From the NCBI GenBank assembly GCA_000827325.1, contig KN832886.1, positions 625,655 through 689,654 of the forward strand: a DNA stretch of 64,000 nt, read 5' to 3'. The number at the start of each line of letters is the position of its first letter. Position 1 is the first letter of the stretch. The notes under the pieces are model-generated. The model was not told the origin of the DNA and did no database searches. It worked only from the letters and a program-made list of their open reading frames with translations. Position numbers and translations under genes: made by a program. This DNA is from Oidiodendron maius Zn. Taxonomy: Eukaryota > Ascomycota > Leotiomycetes > Myxotrichaceae. Below, piece after piece: positions 1 through 10,465 of the stretch.

Positions 1-1
1 G

Positions 2-265
2 AATCGCAAGTATCTAGGGTATCAGAGACTAGACCTGGAGACAGAGACTCTTTTAGACTATATAGATCACCCTCCTGAGTGGACTGACGAAGAGGTTGAA
101 GCCTGGCTAGACTGGGATGCAGAGGAGACTATTGAGGTTGAAAGGCAGGTGCAGGCTGAGTTCGATATACATGGAGGGCTTAGTGCAGAGCGTGGTGTTC
201 AGGGGCTTAAGAGGCAGATTAGGAGGGATATTAAGGCTCGACGTAAGAGATACCGGCATGCTTAG
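2..265 (+). CDS. C-terminal end of an unrecognised protein (5' end outside window)
   Basis: One frame is open from the window edge for 87 codons to a TAG. The product is acidic first (PPEWTDEEVEAWLDWD) and ends in a basic tail rich in Arg and Lys. I do not recognise the family. The low-complexity charged end and the repeat-rich surroundings fit a protein carried by a transposable element, but this is only a guess. The start lies upstream of the window. Confidence 0.4.
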   Translation, partial: NRKYLGYQRLDLETETLLDYIDHPPEWTDEEVEAWLDWDAEETIEVERQVQAEFDIHGGLSAERGVQGLKRQIRRDIKARRKRYRHA

Positions 266-294
266 TTAGTAGGTAGGTAGGTAGGTAGGCAGGC
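263..294. repeat. (AGGT)n microsatellite
   Basis: A short tetranucleotide run, TAGT then about six AGGT/AGGC units, directly follows the stop codon of the partial gene. Confidence 0.85.
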
Positions 295-349
295 GTTATA
301 ATGATTAGATTCAGGGTATTAAGTTATACTAGCCGTAAAGGGCTGCGCT

Positions 350-475
350 AGTTGCATACACACCACAGCGTCCTAAAGGGGTAATCTTAGTAATAATACA
401 CTCCCTTTGGCCGAAAAGGGTAAATGATATGCGTGGTGTGTCGGTTATGTCAGCATTTGTGGTGTGTTTGTAACA
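350..475. repeat. Possible diverged copy of the MITE family seen near 47 kb
   Basis: The left end GTTGCATACACACCACA and the right end TGTGGTGTGTTTGTAAC are imperfect inverted repeats. The stretch from about 408 (GGCCGAAAAGGGTAAATGAT, then TGCGTGGTGTG) lines up base for base, with scattered changes, with the inner right arm of the element at 46855-47390 (GGCCTAAAAGGGTAATTGAT, then TTGCTGTGGTGCG). I infer a short, diverged relative. No target duplication was found. Confidence 0.45.
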
Positions 476-1401
476 CGAGCCGGGATAGCCGGTCTTCCTC
501 ATTCTATTTATATCGGCCATAGTATCTTTGTATAGTCTCCTTTATCTGTGGCTTCAACGCACGATTTATTTCAGACTTATGAAAAAATCTAGCTTGTCGA
601 ATTGTCTCGTAGTAAGCCCAAACCACTGCCAAGAGCACTAGATTTAAGGTGTCGTTGACGAGTAGGTTGCATATGTACAACTACTATTCTTCCCCCTCCC
701 CCACAAAAATGAAATTGTACATTCCCCACTTTTTACCAACACCCTGCTTATTTACCTTAGAACCCTCTAGAATACCTGTGTTTTGGCAGAATACCATGAT
801 ACTCCCATCTAGTATATAGTGTTGTATACAGCATATCCTCTCAAATATGGATTCTCAAGAGTCGCAATTCACGTGTGAGGCCCTCCCCGAGTCCGAGATT
901 TTGACTGAATCAGAGCTAGAAGATGAAATACCGACTATCTCCTTTGATACAACACGTAGAGAAGAGGTAGATCGATCTAGTAGACCCTCCTTGTCTTGAA
1001 TCGCGATCTGACTCTTGGCCTTGCAAAGGTGATCATTCTTAGCAGGCTTATAGAGGCACAATCTGCCCTCTCGCTTGAACGCGAGCTCGCCTGACTAATA
1101 GGGCTACTATGGTATCACCACCGTTTTCTCGACTAAAGCCGTGCACCGTTCCAGTCTCCTCTCTCTCCCACTTATCATTTCCTTCCCTTATTATCCCATA
1201 CCTCCCCATTAGTGTACAGTAGGGAATCAACATGTGTCACCGCCTAGCACAGTCCCGTTTGCGAGCTGCGGTGTCTCGCTTTCATCTTGACGATTCTATT
1301 ACTTTGCAGTTGATTCAAAGGTCCAGACTAGATCCCACAGTTGTTGCCTCAGAGCCAACAGCATAAGCAAGCACTAAGCCATCACTACCGCCATTTAGTC
1401 A
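476..1401. other. Intergenic, no recognised gene
   Basis: This is AT-rich sequence. A 50-codon ORF at 847-999 (+) begins MDSQESQFTCEALPESE and is acidic and Ser-rich. It has no recognisable domain and may be chance or the front of a lost gene. A CACGTG palindrome lies within this ORF, near 871. Confidence 0.4.
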
Positions 1402-2391
1402 AGGGATGTACCTTCTTCCATCAGTGCCGAGTATCTGCTAGAGAGTCGCGACCATCCAGCCAAGATAGCCGGAGCCTTTGTCGGAGCCTTCACAACCGTC
1501 ATTGTCTCTGCAGTTTATCTCACGACGCAGTATGAGTCGTCTGGGTATCGATGATACACGTGCGGGCTTCTCTCTAGTGCGCAGTCCCAACTCCTCCCTC
1601 ATACCTATAAATGCTAATATGTGGACCTAGCTTCTTCAAATCCCCTTCATTTCTCTTCCCGACTCCTCATCGATCAAATACACTCTTGTGCTCCTCATCG
1701 CAACCTACCTGCCACAGATGTGCCTCATTATCTTCCACTGCAAACCAAATGACCCGGCTGTGGCCTTATCCGTGGGAGCTTAGATCAGTGGATCATGTCT
1801 ATCTGCGATGTGGGCAGGTCTACTACGTCGTGAATTCTAGCATATCTCTCTCTGCAAAATTTTCATGCTTGAGATCGCTGCCGGCCTGATATCTATAATC
1901 TTGCTTCCCCTTAGCAGGAAGCTTCGTCTATACATTGTCCTTCCTCCTAAAGAGCTATATCGCCTCCATTCATTCCTTGCTATTACGCTGGCCATTAAGC
2001 AGTCAAACCTACCTCTTCCCGTGACATCATAATATCGAGCTTGCGCGTCTACGTCGTCGTGGAAGGGGAGTGGTACCCCGACCATTCCTGGGATTATGAT
2101 CCTATGCTCTCAATGGAGAAAGCGGAGATCGGTGGGACGCTTATCGCCCTCACTATTTCCGGACCGAAGCCCCTCATCGACAAAGTGTTCTCCGAACTGG
2201 ACGGGATTGCGGAGAATACGGCCGCGGCTGCCATGGCATTCAACATGGCGTATATCTTAGTTAGTGAATGGGCTAGGCGTGACAGAGGGGTCGAGCGCAA
2301 AGAGAACTATTGCCCCGGCGTCTCCGGGGAGCTGGACAGGACGGCGAACAGAAAAGGCAAAGAAAGCCTAGAGGATAGCCATTGCTGCTAG
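1402..2391 (+). pseudogene. Rhodopsin-domain (fungal integral membrane) protein, frameshifted
   Basis: Successive pieces in different frames together follow the order of fungal rhodopsin-domain membrane proteins. An N-terminal piece has ESRDHPAKIAGAFVGAF and a first membrane helix (about 1426-1545). It is followed by a helix ending in a CKPND stretch (about 1670-1760), LWPYPWE with a following NSSISL helix (about 1755-1850), EIAAGLISIILLPLSRKLRL (about 1870-1930), and a last helix with WDYDPMLSMEKAEIGG then LTISGPKPLIDKVF (about 2090-2200). At least three frame changes and no convincing ATG are needed to join them, so I call it a pseudogene. The family assignment rests on motif order and is moderate. 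Confidence 0.55.
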
Positions 2392-3401
2392 GAATTAAGA
2401 AGAGGAGGTTGAAAGAGACAACAACGGTTGGCCAGTTTAGCTTTCCTTAATCCAGAGCTATCCTTGGATGCTTAAAGTCAAATGAACACATTTCATCTCA
2501 ATACACCATACAAATCCTGACCGGTTCGAGATCATCTCATATAGTATTAGAGCAATTTATATTCAGACATCCCGCTCAAGCACTGTGTCTTCTCTATCAC
2601 TAATTGGCAGTGTCAAAGGTTACAGGATGGAAGGATTCATCAGTATGTGTGTGGAATCGTTGTTATTGAGTTGACTAAGGTTCTAAGCTGTATATAACCA
2701 CACAATATATGGTGCGCCGCCACTCGCTACGTTACGGATATTCAGATCACCCGTTCGGATCCGAATGCCCGAATATCCTTCACAGGCAGCTAGCTAACTA
2801 GAGCCTCTGAAAATTCGTGTTTCAAAATTCCTCACAACCTAGCTCCTGACGCTGATTTGGTGCTTACTGGTGAACTACGTTAACGCAGTTGATCAAAAGA
2901 TCTAAGGATATTACATGCTGCTAAATCGGAGCAGAGTTGATGACTTGATTTGCCGTTATAAGCGAGACTAGATTCCTAGCATCTCAGCCATCAGGTGCTT
3001 TTGCGGACACGTGCTCTTGTCGAAATTTGATCACAAGGCCGGATTGTAAACGGCCATGTGGCCATATTCTAGATTTTCGAGATTGATAATTTTTGCTGAC
3101 ACAACGTCCCAGCCGATGCTAGTCTCATACTACGCTGAGGCAAGTCTTATGGTGTCGCGTGAGGAATCTCCTCCCCTGTCTCTGGAATGTCACTCGGCTC
3201 ATAAAGTTGGTTAAGTCCATAACGCCCAACTATTCCTATTCGGAACAGCCGTCCTTCCCTCGCGTCATTATCGAGTAACCATATATTCTGCGATGTAATT
3301 CACCATACAGAAACTATGATCATCTCGCCTATTCTTTTGTTACATGCTGACTTCTTTATCACAAGAAGTCCGATTTTCTCCTTGATTGTCACGTAGCTAT
3401 T
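2392..3401. other. Intergenic, no recognised gene
   Basis: About 1 kb of AT-rich sequence without convincing coding potential. It contains a CACGTG E-box-like palindrome near 3008, 390 bp upstream of the arrestin-like gene. That is noteworthy only because a PHO4-like bHLH gene lies nearby. Confidence 0.4.
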
Positions 3402-4928
3402 ATGACGACAGAAACGACCCCTTGTCTACGTCTCTTCCTAGATCATGCAGCTAAGAACTCGGATCGTGGAGGCCCAATAACATCCTGGGCCCCTGCCGAT
3501 AGTCTTACCGGGCATCTAGAGCTATCCGGTGCAGAATTTATGGCCATCGAGGACATTTCGATGTACTTCGAAGGTTCGAACGCACGGAGTATGGATTGTA
3601 TCAAACTAAGCTTCTATAGGCGTGGCGCGGAATTGGATTACGGAGTGTGCTGAGTATGAACGAGACCCGAGGGTCAACAAGGCAGAGCACAAAGTACGTG
3701 GAGATGAACCTTGGGCGAGCCCTTTCCATAGAATGTCATGAAGACACAAGACTGACTAGCCAATGCAAAGTTCCTCACCCAGGCCCAGAACATAGTGCCA
3801 ACGACCGTGTCTCAAAGAGCCTTGTCTCCTGAACGATTTATCTATGAGGTCCCTTTTCACTTCGTCATCCCGAAAGCGATTGCGAGGCTCGACTCCGAGG
3901 TGCCAGAGCACTGCATGCAACTTCCGCCCTCTCTTGAGCTCGGAGAATCGATAACAGACGAATCTACTGGGCACATTTTTGCGCAGCCAAGCATTTCCTA
4001 CTATCTACGAGCCGACATAACGCTGAATACTGGCAGCGGTGGCAGTAGCATGACTATTGACACGTCTTTGCCAGTCATTGTCACACCGTACACCAAGGAG
4101 TTTCCACCTACAGAAACAATGGATTTCCCTGCCGAATTCAAGGAAAAGGAATCCAAAGAACTGCGGCGGCATCTCATGAGTCGTGGACTTGGGATGATGA
4201 CAGTCTCTGTACGAGAACCACCAGCCTTGAGTTACGACATCCAGTCAGTCCACGCCTCTACAGAAGTATCGGTGATGCTCGACTTCAAGTCCGAAGGCTC
4301 CAGCCAGATCTATCAGATCTTGCAAAGTCTCAACTTTGAGGTTTCCCCTCTGCTGAGGATCAAAACATTCTACTCGCTCCAGTCTTTCCCGAGTCTACCA
4401 AGTCGAAGTCTCTTGAGTCTAAAGGGTGTGATGAGAATGCGTGATGAAATTATCAAACTCGACCGCAAGAGTATTCGGGGTGTCTCCTGGAAGTGTGCAT
4501 TTCAGCTAAGTAATCAAGCGCCCTGTATATTGCCACTTCTACTCTCTGACCATCTAACCTCGCACGCTGACTGATTCAAACTTGACATAGTAGAAACACC
4601 ACCCAGGAGTGCCAGTCTGCCAGGAGGCAGATGGATTACTCATTTATCTATTCCAATCACGGTCGATACCCGTCTCCTGCCTACATTCTGCACGTCCGTC
4701 GTGGCACGCCTGTACACAACCATCCTCCGCATCAAGGTGGTCGGTGCTCGAGTAGAATCGTTCAATCTGGAAGTCCCTTTACAAGTAGTACATAGGTTTC
4801 CGGACCAGCACCAGTTCATGCAGACAGACCCCATAAGAGACGAGCAGCGTTTTCTAGCTTTTCGACGAGACTCGGAAAGCTCCTGGCTGAGCGATGAGGC
4901 GTTAGTGAGTAACTTTCGCCAGTGGTAG
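3402..4928 (+). CDS. Arrestin-like protein, copy A
   Basis: Alpha-arrestins are cytosolic adaptors that recruit ubiquitin ligases to plasma-membrane transporters. Four exons mirror copy B: 3402-3573, 3620-about 3697, 3760-4470 and 4591-4928, giving about 432 aa. Visible landmarks are GHLELS and IEDISMYFEG in exon 1 (arrestin N-like strands), FHFVIP, then LQLPPSLELGESITDESTG and AQPSISYYLRA in exon 3, and LLPTFCTSVVARLYT with SFNLEVPLQVVH in exon 4. Exon 1 has exactly the same length (172 nt) and phase as in copy B. The join of exons 2 and 3 is odd: the obvious donor GTACGT at 3694 leaves the wrong phase, and only a weak GTGGAG donor at 3698 keeps the frame. A one-base loss is therefore possible. 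No PPxY motif for ligase binding was noticed. The product ends about 60 aa shorter than copy B. Confidence 0.7.
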
Positions 4929-5314
4929 AAGAGAGATATTTCAGTTAACCTGTGCTAGGAAACTGCAAGGCAACCGCCCCATTACTATGCCTGAAATTAC
5001 GTGTATAGGAAACATTGGGAGTTTGCGGACACACGGTCTATTTATATAGTGTCCTGATCAACGGCACTCAGACGAACCTTATATTTAGCGTGGCGCTTAT
5101 ACTTTCTGCCAGAGGATACTGCCAGAGTGAATGCATGATCGTACTACTGTTTTAGGTCGCTATGCTGGAGGAAAGTAAAGCATTTCAAATAACATAAGTG
5201 CCTGCTATCTAAACGGCTTTCTTAATGACATTGAAATTGTCCTAATTGGCTGGCATAGCAAACCAGAAAACGTCGAATGAAGTGCAGAGTGCAATAAGAC
5301 TGGCGCCTTGTATC
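4929..5314. other. Convergent intergenic region
   Basis: About 390 bp between the 3' ends of arrestin-like gene A and the phosphate permease. I see no other gene. It should hold both polyadenylation regions. Confidence 0.5.
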
Positions 5315-6818
5315 TTACTTAGACAGAGCCGTGACAAGACTTGTCTCATTGTCACCAGGCTGAAGCCCATCGGCGACTACTTCATCTCCGTGATATGTAC
5401 TGGCGAGCTGTTCCAGCGAGATTCGTTTGGTTTCAGGAATGAGCAGAGTTGTAGCCACGCCGCACAGCATAAATCCACCAAAAATCTCCATCACATGGTT
5501 CAGCCACTTGCTTGTCCCTCCAATGTTTGCTAATGGCCCAAGGAGGGCCTGGGCAATAACCGCGCCCACTTTGCCTGCAGCTGCGGATATGCCGTGGGCT
5601 GTCGATCGGAACCTGGTAGGGAAGACCTCTCCGGGGACTGTAGTTGATGTTATTATTTGATGTCATGATTTACGCTGAATGAGGTAACTCACCAATGAAA
5701 GTAGTGGAGTTTGCACCAAAATTCGAAAAGAACTGGCAGAGCACATATAGTGCGAATAGCGCATGCGCAGAAAGATGATAGTAGCCAAATCCAATCACAC
5801 AAAAGAGAAGCGTGAGAATGAGAAAGCTAGCCATCTGAATGGGTTTCCGGCCAAGCGTATCGATAGTGGCCACGCTAACCCAGTACCCTGGAATATTGCC
5901 CGTCACTGATAAGATCAAGTTGCCCACAGCGACATTATAGAGGCTGTAGTAGACGTTGGTGGAGCCAGCATAGCCGATCGCACGGAGGATGGTGGAATTG
6001 TTTAGTCCCAAACCCCAGAACGCGATATCAATAAAGAACCATGACCCGGCGGTACCCAGTAGGATCTTCCCATGTCGCCATTTTCTGAAGTGGAGCCAGA
6101 ATTCTTTCCATGTAGCTTTGGGGCCTGCTGCTTGCTGTCTAGCCTTCACGATTGCGGTATTCTCTTCTCCGTAGGTGCTTTTCCTCCGTCCAGACAAGTA
6201 GGCCTCTGTGTCTGCCTTCGCCTTCTCTAGGTTAAACGAAATATCCATCGTATAACGTGGGGTCTCGGGAATCGTTAGACGGAAGTATAGAGCACAGAGT
6301 GCAGGGAGACAGCCAAAGGCCACGATGGTTCTCCACATCTTGTCAGTGGCTGACTGACACCTTGCGTCGCACTGAGCTGGGGTCTCCGCTTGGATGAGAG
6401 AGTCTTTGAACGCTACCACGCAGATAAAGAACACCATCGCGGCAGCGAAATTACCGAAGCCTTGCCTAGGTCAAACCATCAACTCGGTCATGTACAAGTG
6501 CTATATACTAGACTCACATTGCGAAGACCGAGTTCATCAACGCCCCGCGCCATTTGACAGTTGCAAATTCAGAGGTGATAACGGATGACAGAGGATGTCG
6601 CCTCCAACACCAATTCCCATGAACACCCGCCAAAAGATCAAAGGTCCCAACAGAGCAAGCGAGGGTCCGGCGCCTGTGATTGCCTGCCCAAAAGTGCCTA
6701 TGATGATAATGATCAATTCCACGCCATACATTCTTTTCCTCCCCAGCTTATCAGCAAACCATCCGAAAAGGACTTGACCAATAACTGCCCCCGCAGTCGT
6801 AGAGTCAACTAAAGCCAT
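5315..6818 (-). pseudogene. PHO84-type inorganic phosphate permease (MFS), one-base frameshift
   Basis: This is a proton-coupled phosphate symporter of the plasma membrane. Such permeases are also the entry route for arsenate. Three exons are visible: 6818-6518, 6465-5693 and 5637-5315, joined by 52- and 55-bp introns. Exon 1 shows FGWFADKLGRKR, the MFS loop motif, and GIGVGGD. Exon 2 has the long loop with LTIPETPRYT. Exon 3 has PGEVFPTRFRSTAHGISAA. Just after GGD the frame slips: HPLSSVITSEFA, as in the family, is read only one frame over, near 6594, so one C seems missing. The first membrane helix is also absent. Upstream the same frame stays open except for one TGA at 6885-6887 and contains a plausible N-terminal stretch. 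The gene is divergent from the bHLH gene. Confidence 0.8.
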
Positions 6819-7478
6819 GGAAGGGAGAGCTAAATTTCTGTTATATTTCGGGAAAGTGAAAACAGAAGATTGAGCACAGAGTGATCAAACATTGAGAGCA
6901 AAAGGGCAGTATATGTAGAACATCAGCGACTCAAAAGAAACGAACAGTGCTCCATACTGCGACCAGTATGGAGAAGGGGTTTTGACATGTGCATAATTCA
7001 GCTCTCTTCATTGGGTTGACATGATTAACTTGTCATAGGAGACAATTTGCCGTAATGGACTCTGCGTCCATTTGTTGGCCATGAATGAGTCCCTGATAGC
7101 TGCGATATTTCAGATCAGCTACAGGGCTGCGGCTGGAAGGTCACTTGTTTTTTGTTATTGGTTGCTAAGCAGCGTGGTCTAGGCTCAGTCTGCTGACGAA
7201 AGCTCCAGCTAGGAAGTCAATGCATCGCGGAGACGTAACTTCTTGCAAGAGGCACCGGCAGGGGCTAGACGGGAAGGGGATCATGTGGGCATCTTCTACA
7301 CACCAGAAGCGGTCGGGAATTTCCTTGGTACGATATAACTAATTCGTGCTCCCTGCCATAACACTTCTTAAGTCTGGGTGACAACTGACAGATTACCATG
7401 TCGTATTTATCTACATAATATATTAGCACAGTTTTGCGCTCTTTCAATCATATTTCAATCATCACCATCACCAAAGCA
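6819..7478. promoter_or_regulatory. Shared divergent promoter of phosphate permease and bHLH gene
   Basis: About 660 bp separate the divergent start regions of the PHO84-like permease and the PHO4-like regulator, a layout that suggests co-regulation. I looked for CACGTG, the PHO4 core, and did not see it here. The proximal part may instead encode the missing permease N-terminus. Confidence 0.5.
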
Positions 7479-8162
7479 ATGGATGTAAGCTCTCTTATCT
7501 CAAATTCACAAAGCGGTCATGGAGCAGCAGGACGCCAGGACAAAATGCTTGATAAGCCCTCAACAGGCAAGGTTCCAGACGTATCACTACTCAGAACAAG
7601 GAGAGGACGGCAAAAACGCCAAAAGAAGACACCCCCTTCCCAATCAGAAGAAGGTGCGAGTCCCCATTCTGAGAGAGATCTCAGCTTGCTCACCATCTAG
7701 TAAGCAGGGCCAGTCACCTATATTGAAAACCAGCCCCTCGCCTCAAAATCGAACTATCAATGCATGGTTGAAGGAGAGCATACCAGGCTTGGGCACTATC
7801 CGGATGATCTCATCCGGCAAGTCGTCTCCAAACGTGTGTCGCATAGCGTGGCAGAACGGAGCCGGAGGGAGCGTCTGAACAAAGCTCTGCAAAAATTGCT
7901 TGAAGTACCGGTAGCAGCCCAGGAAGATGGCCCTTCCAGCGGGGTCTACTGCCCTATGGACGGACAGGATCAAGATGGGCAGGATCAAGCACCTACGAGG
8001 GAAAGATTTGAGAATATGGTCGTAACTACGGGGTCAAATACCAAAGTTAAGACTGTGGAGATGGCGATTGAATATATTAACAGCCAGCAAAAGGCAGCCA
8101 GGGATATGAAAGCTAAGTTAGAAGATTGTCAGCGGTGGATGGGCAGTAACGGAGGCCGTTGA
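7479..8162 (+). CDS. bHLH transcription factor, PHO4/NUC-1/PalcA-like
   Basis: PHO4-type factors activate phosphate-starvation genes through E-boxes. Two exons are predicted, 7479-7653 and 7708-8162, with a 54-bp intron (donor GTGCGA, acceptor TAAGCAG) that removes two tandem stop codons and keeps the frame. The product is about 209 aa. The basic region SHSVAERSRRERLN has the His, Glu and Arg-Arg positions that contact E-boxes. Helix 1 is ALQKLLEVP, and after a long loop helix 2 is NTKVKTVEMAIEYINSQQK, matching the TVEMAIEYI helix of PalcA/NUC-1 proteins. A DGQDQ repeat lies in the loop. Divergent pairing with a phosphate permease supports the PHO-type assignment. The start and the intron are inferred from frame. 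Confidence 0.72.
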
Positions 8163-8533
8163 CAGGTCCTAGGTTGTTGTAGTCTTCGGCAACTGTCACG
8201 TACATATTGGAGGCTGATGATATAGAATATCCTATATTCACCGCACCCCAACCCAAACAATAGAGTACACAAGAAAATGTGATGGTCGCATGTCCTGATG
8301 TTGGAAAACGCCTGGGGTCTGCAGCACCTCCACGCACTGAATGTCACTCGGGTAGTGTTATTGGATGCTCTCTCCAGGCGGCTGGGAATGAAGCGCGGTT
8401 CAATGCCATAATCCCGGTGACCCACTTCTCCAAGCACCACCTCCCAGACGACCGACGAAGAGGGCAGAGAGGCAGCCGCTGCACCCTCACCTCCCTTCTC
8501 CTTATCACAACATAACATACAACTCACGCCGGG
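8163..8533. promoter_or_regulatory. Intergenic region between bHLH and bZIP genes
   Basis: About 370 bp hold the bHLH 3' end and the bZIP promoter. Pyrimidine-rich tracts near 8490-8510 resemble a fungal core promoter. No other gene is seen. Confidence 0.4.
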
Positions 8534-9295
8534 ATGACCACACAGGCAAGTTGGCCAACATATACCTAACCTCGTACCTAAAGGCGCTGGCTTACCGTAC
8601 CTTAGCAATCTCGTTCGGCGGCCTTGACTCGCATCCGCAATAATCAGCGTCGCTCCCGCGCTCGGCGGAAAGAATATATTGGGGAGCTCGAAGATCGCGT
8701 CCAGAGACTTGAACGCATCGGCCCACAAGCTAATGCTGAAATACAAGCTGCGGCACGTGGAGTCCTTGCAGAGAACGCGCTGCTGCGGTCCCTTCTTGGA
8801 GACCTTAGCGTTCCGATTACTGAGGTTGAGACCTATTTACATGCCACGCATGGCGGGCCCGAGAATACCTCGCCTGTCTCCGTCTGCCTACCCACGATGG
8901 CGTGTCCGCCTCACCTGGCTCCTGTGCCTAATGCTACACAGCATCTGATGGACTTGGGAACGTCGTTTCTCCATGGTGGCCCGTCCGAGACGCGACAAGG
9001 TGTTCATGCGCTACAGATCACTCCATCATGCAGCACCGGACGGTCTACTACTCCGTCACGTCCAGCCTGGGGACCAGCCTCTCAATATCCTCGTGATATG
9101 CCACCCTTTTCTCTACCTGATGAGGCACCGGTCCAGCCCCCCCGCGCCGGGGACGCGCTTGATAGCGCTGGCACTATCATGCGCTGGAACAGGGGGCGAT
9201 CTCAAAGTGTAGAGAGTGCTGCATCCTACGCTAAAGCAGCGGTGACTACTGCAGGTGTATGCAGACGTGATGCTGGTGGAGTGGGCACCCCTTGA
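8534..9295 (+). CDS. bZIP transcription factor 1
   Basis: This is a fungal bZIP regulator. The basic region LTRIRNNQRRSRARRKEYI is followed by a leucine-zipper-like helix (GELEDRVQRLE). The conserved QSRSAA lead-in begins right after a CTTAG acceptor at 8605. The only short upstream exon that fits is ATG ACC ACA CAG (8534-8545), which requires a GC donor (CAG/GCAAGT). The result is 233 aa. The rest is Pro- and Ser-rich, and the usual fungal C-terminal bZIP block is not obvious, so the 3' end could be shortened. It lies in the arsenic island; fungal arsenic genes are often governed by bZIP factors such as Yap8/Arr1, but its target is inference. Confidence 0.68.
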
Positions 9296-9782
9296 GCCGG
9301 GTTCTGCTCAGCCTTGAATTGTGGCGAGTTTCTTGCAAAATCAAAGATTGCAAGGCCCCTGTCACGTCAAGGGCTACGCAAAAGATGAGGCAAATTTACC
9401 TAACTCATAGTGGGTTAGTTGTGATAGTTTCTAAGCCTGCAGTTTGGAAAACTATGCAATTTGCGTTCTTGGAAGCGTTGTCTCCTACTCATCCACGCTG
9501 ATAGTCGTTTGAAGCGAGGGACAAGGGGAGAGGTATGATCGGCCGTTACCAAGGCAACTGAGAAATTAACTAAGGTTGCTGTGGGAATCTCTGCTGGTCT
9601 TGCTCTGCGGGATGCATTATGCTTTGACGCAAAGGAGATATTAAAGACAGAGATCTGGGTGCTTTGTTCTTTTCGACATCTAACGAAAAATTATCTTTTC
9701 AAGCTCTACTCGAGCTTCCCGATAGCCTCCACAACTGCTAGCAGCTGGTCATGATGCACTGATGTCAGGTCTGAATAACGAA
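9296..9782. other. Convergent intergenic region
   Basis: About 490 bp between the bZIP 1 stop and the arsenate reductase stop. I see no coding sequence or repeat that I can support. Confidence 0.4.
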
Positions 9783-10465
9783 TTAACTCGACTTCCATAT
9801 TGAGGCATCATAGCCGTCCGTCAGTTCCACATATTCATTTCCCGAGGCTACCCAGCCCTTGATGCCGCCCTCTAGGACGCTGCTCTCCATCGTGGTATTG
9901 TTCTGTGCCCTGATGTAGTCTGCGAACCAGCCTGCAGCGCGTGTTCCACGTCCTTTGGAGGAGCCTGGTACAAACGTTATCCTAGGAAAGTAGGAGTGGC
10001 AATTGCCCAAGCAAGGTGGGATACGTAGCTGGCAAGCAGAAAGGAAATAGGGTCAAAACCCGGGGACTCACCACAGAACCAAATCACATTCTTTATTCCC
10101 GCAGTCGAGAAGAGCGTGTATAGTGATGGGATGGTGGGATAGAGAGACTGCGCGGGGAGGTTGATCGATCCGTGAATAGTCCCGCCCTACGAAACAGACA
10201 TGGTCAGAATATGCTCCCAAGTGCAAATTTGCGCTTCGGGAAGACAAGCGCACAGCATTAAAAAGTCAGAACCTGGGCTTACCTCGTAGTCTGTCCGCCG
10301 AAGATCCACAAGAACAAAATCATTTCCTGGCAGTCGTCCGGCCTGCATCCATGACAAAACCGTCTCACAGGTGACGATGGAGGCCGCTGCAGTCGGTGCT
10401 GGGAAGGCAGCATGCCACGGCCTCTCAGAGTCGACTGGAACGGCGGGCGGTTCGCGCGATGCCAT
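9783..10465 (-). pseudogene. Arsenate reductase, Acr2/rhodanese (CDC25-like) type, frameshifted
   Basis: Acr2 enzymes reduce arsenate to arsenite with a catalytic Cys in a C-x5-R loop. Exons are 10465-10283, 10187-10072 and 9964-9783. Exon 1 starts MASREPPAVP and contains FVLVDLRRTDYE. Exon 2 starts GGTIHGSINLPAQSL. The exon 2/3 junction forms FCGSSKGRGTR, in which C-GSSKG-R is a perfect C-x5-R loop. Exon 3 continues RAAGWFADY and ends near VLEGGIKGWV, a rhodanese hallmark. In exon 2, near 10140, one extra A shifts the frame: the following IPSLYTLFSTAGIKNVIWFC is only readable one frame over. Without that base the product would be about 159 aa. Either the gene is inactivated or the assembly has an indel. 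It is divergent from the Acr3 gene. Confidence 0.8.

Noticed and set aside
2-265. Possible Starship captain (DUF3435 tyrosine recombinase) end
   Set aside because: Metal-resistance cargo made me look for a captain, but this C-terminus shows no motif I can tie to DUF3435, and no other recombinase was recognised in the window.
7698-7703. Tandem TAG TAA stops as evidence that the bHLH gene is dead
   Set aside because: An intron of normal size (7654-7707) removes them and keeps the frame, so I treat the gene as intact.
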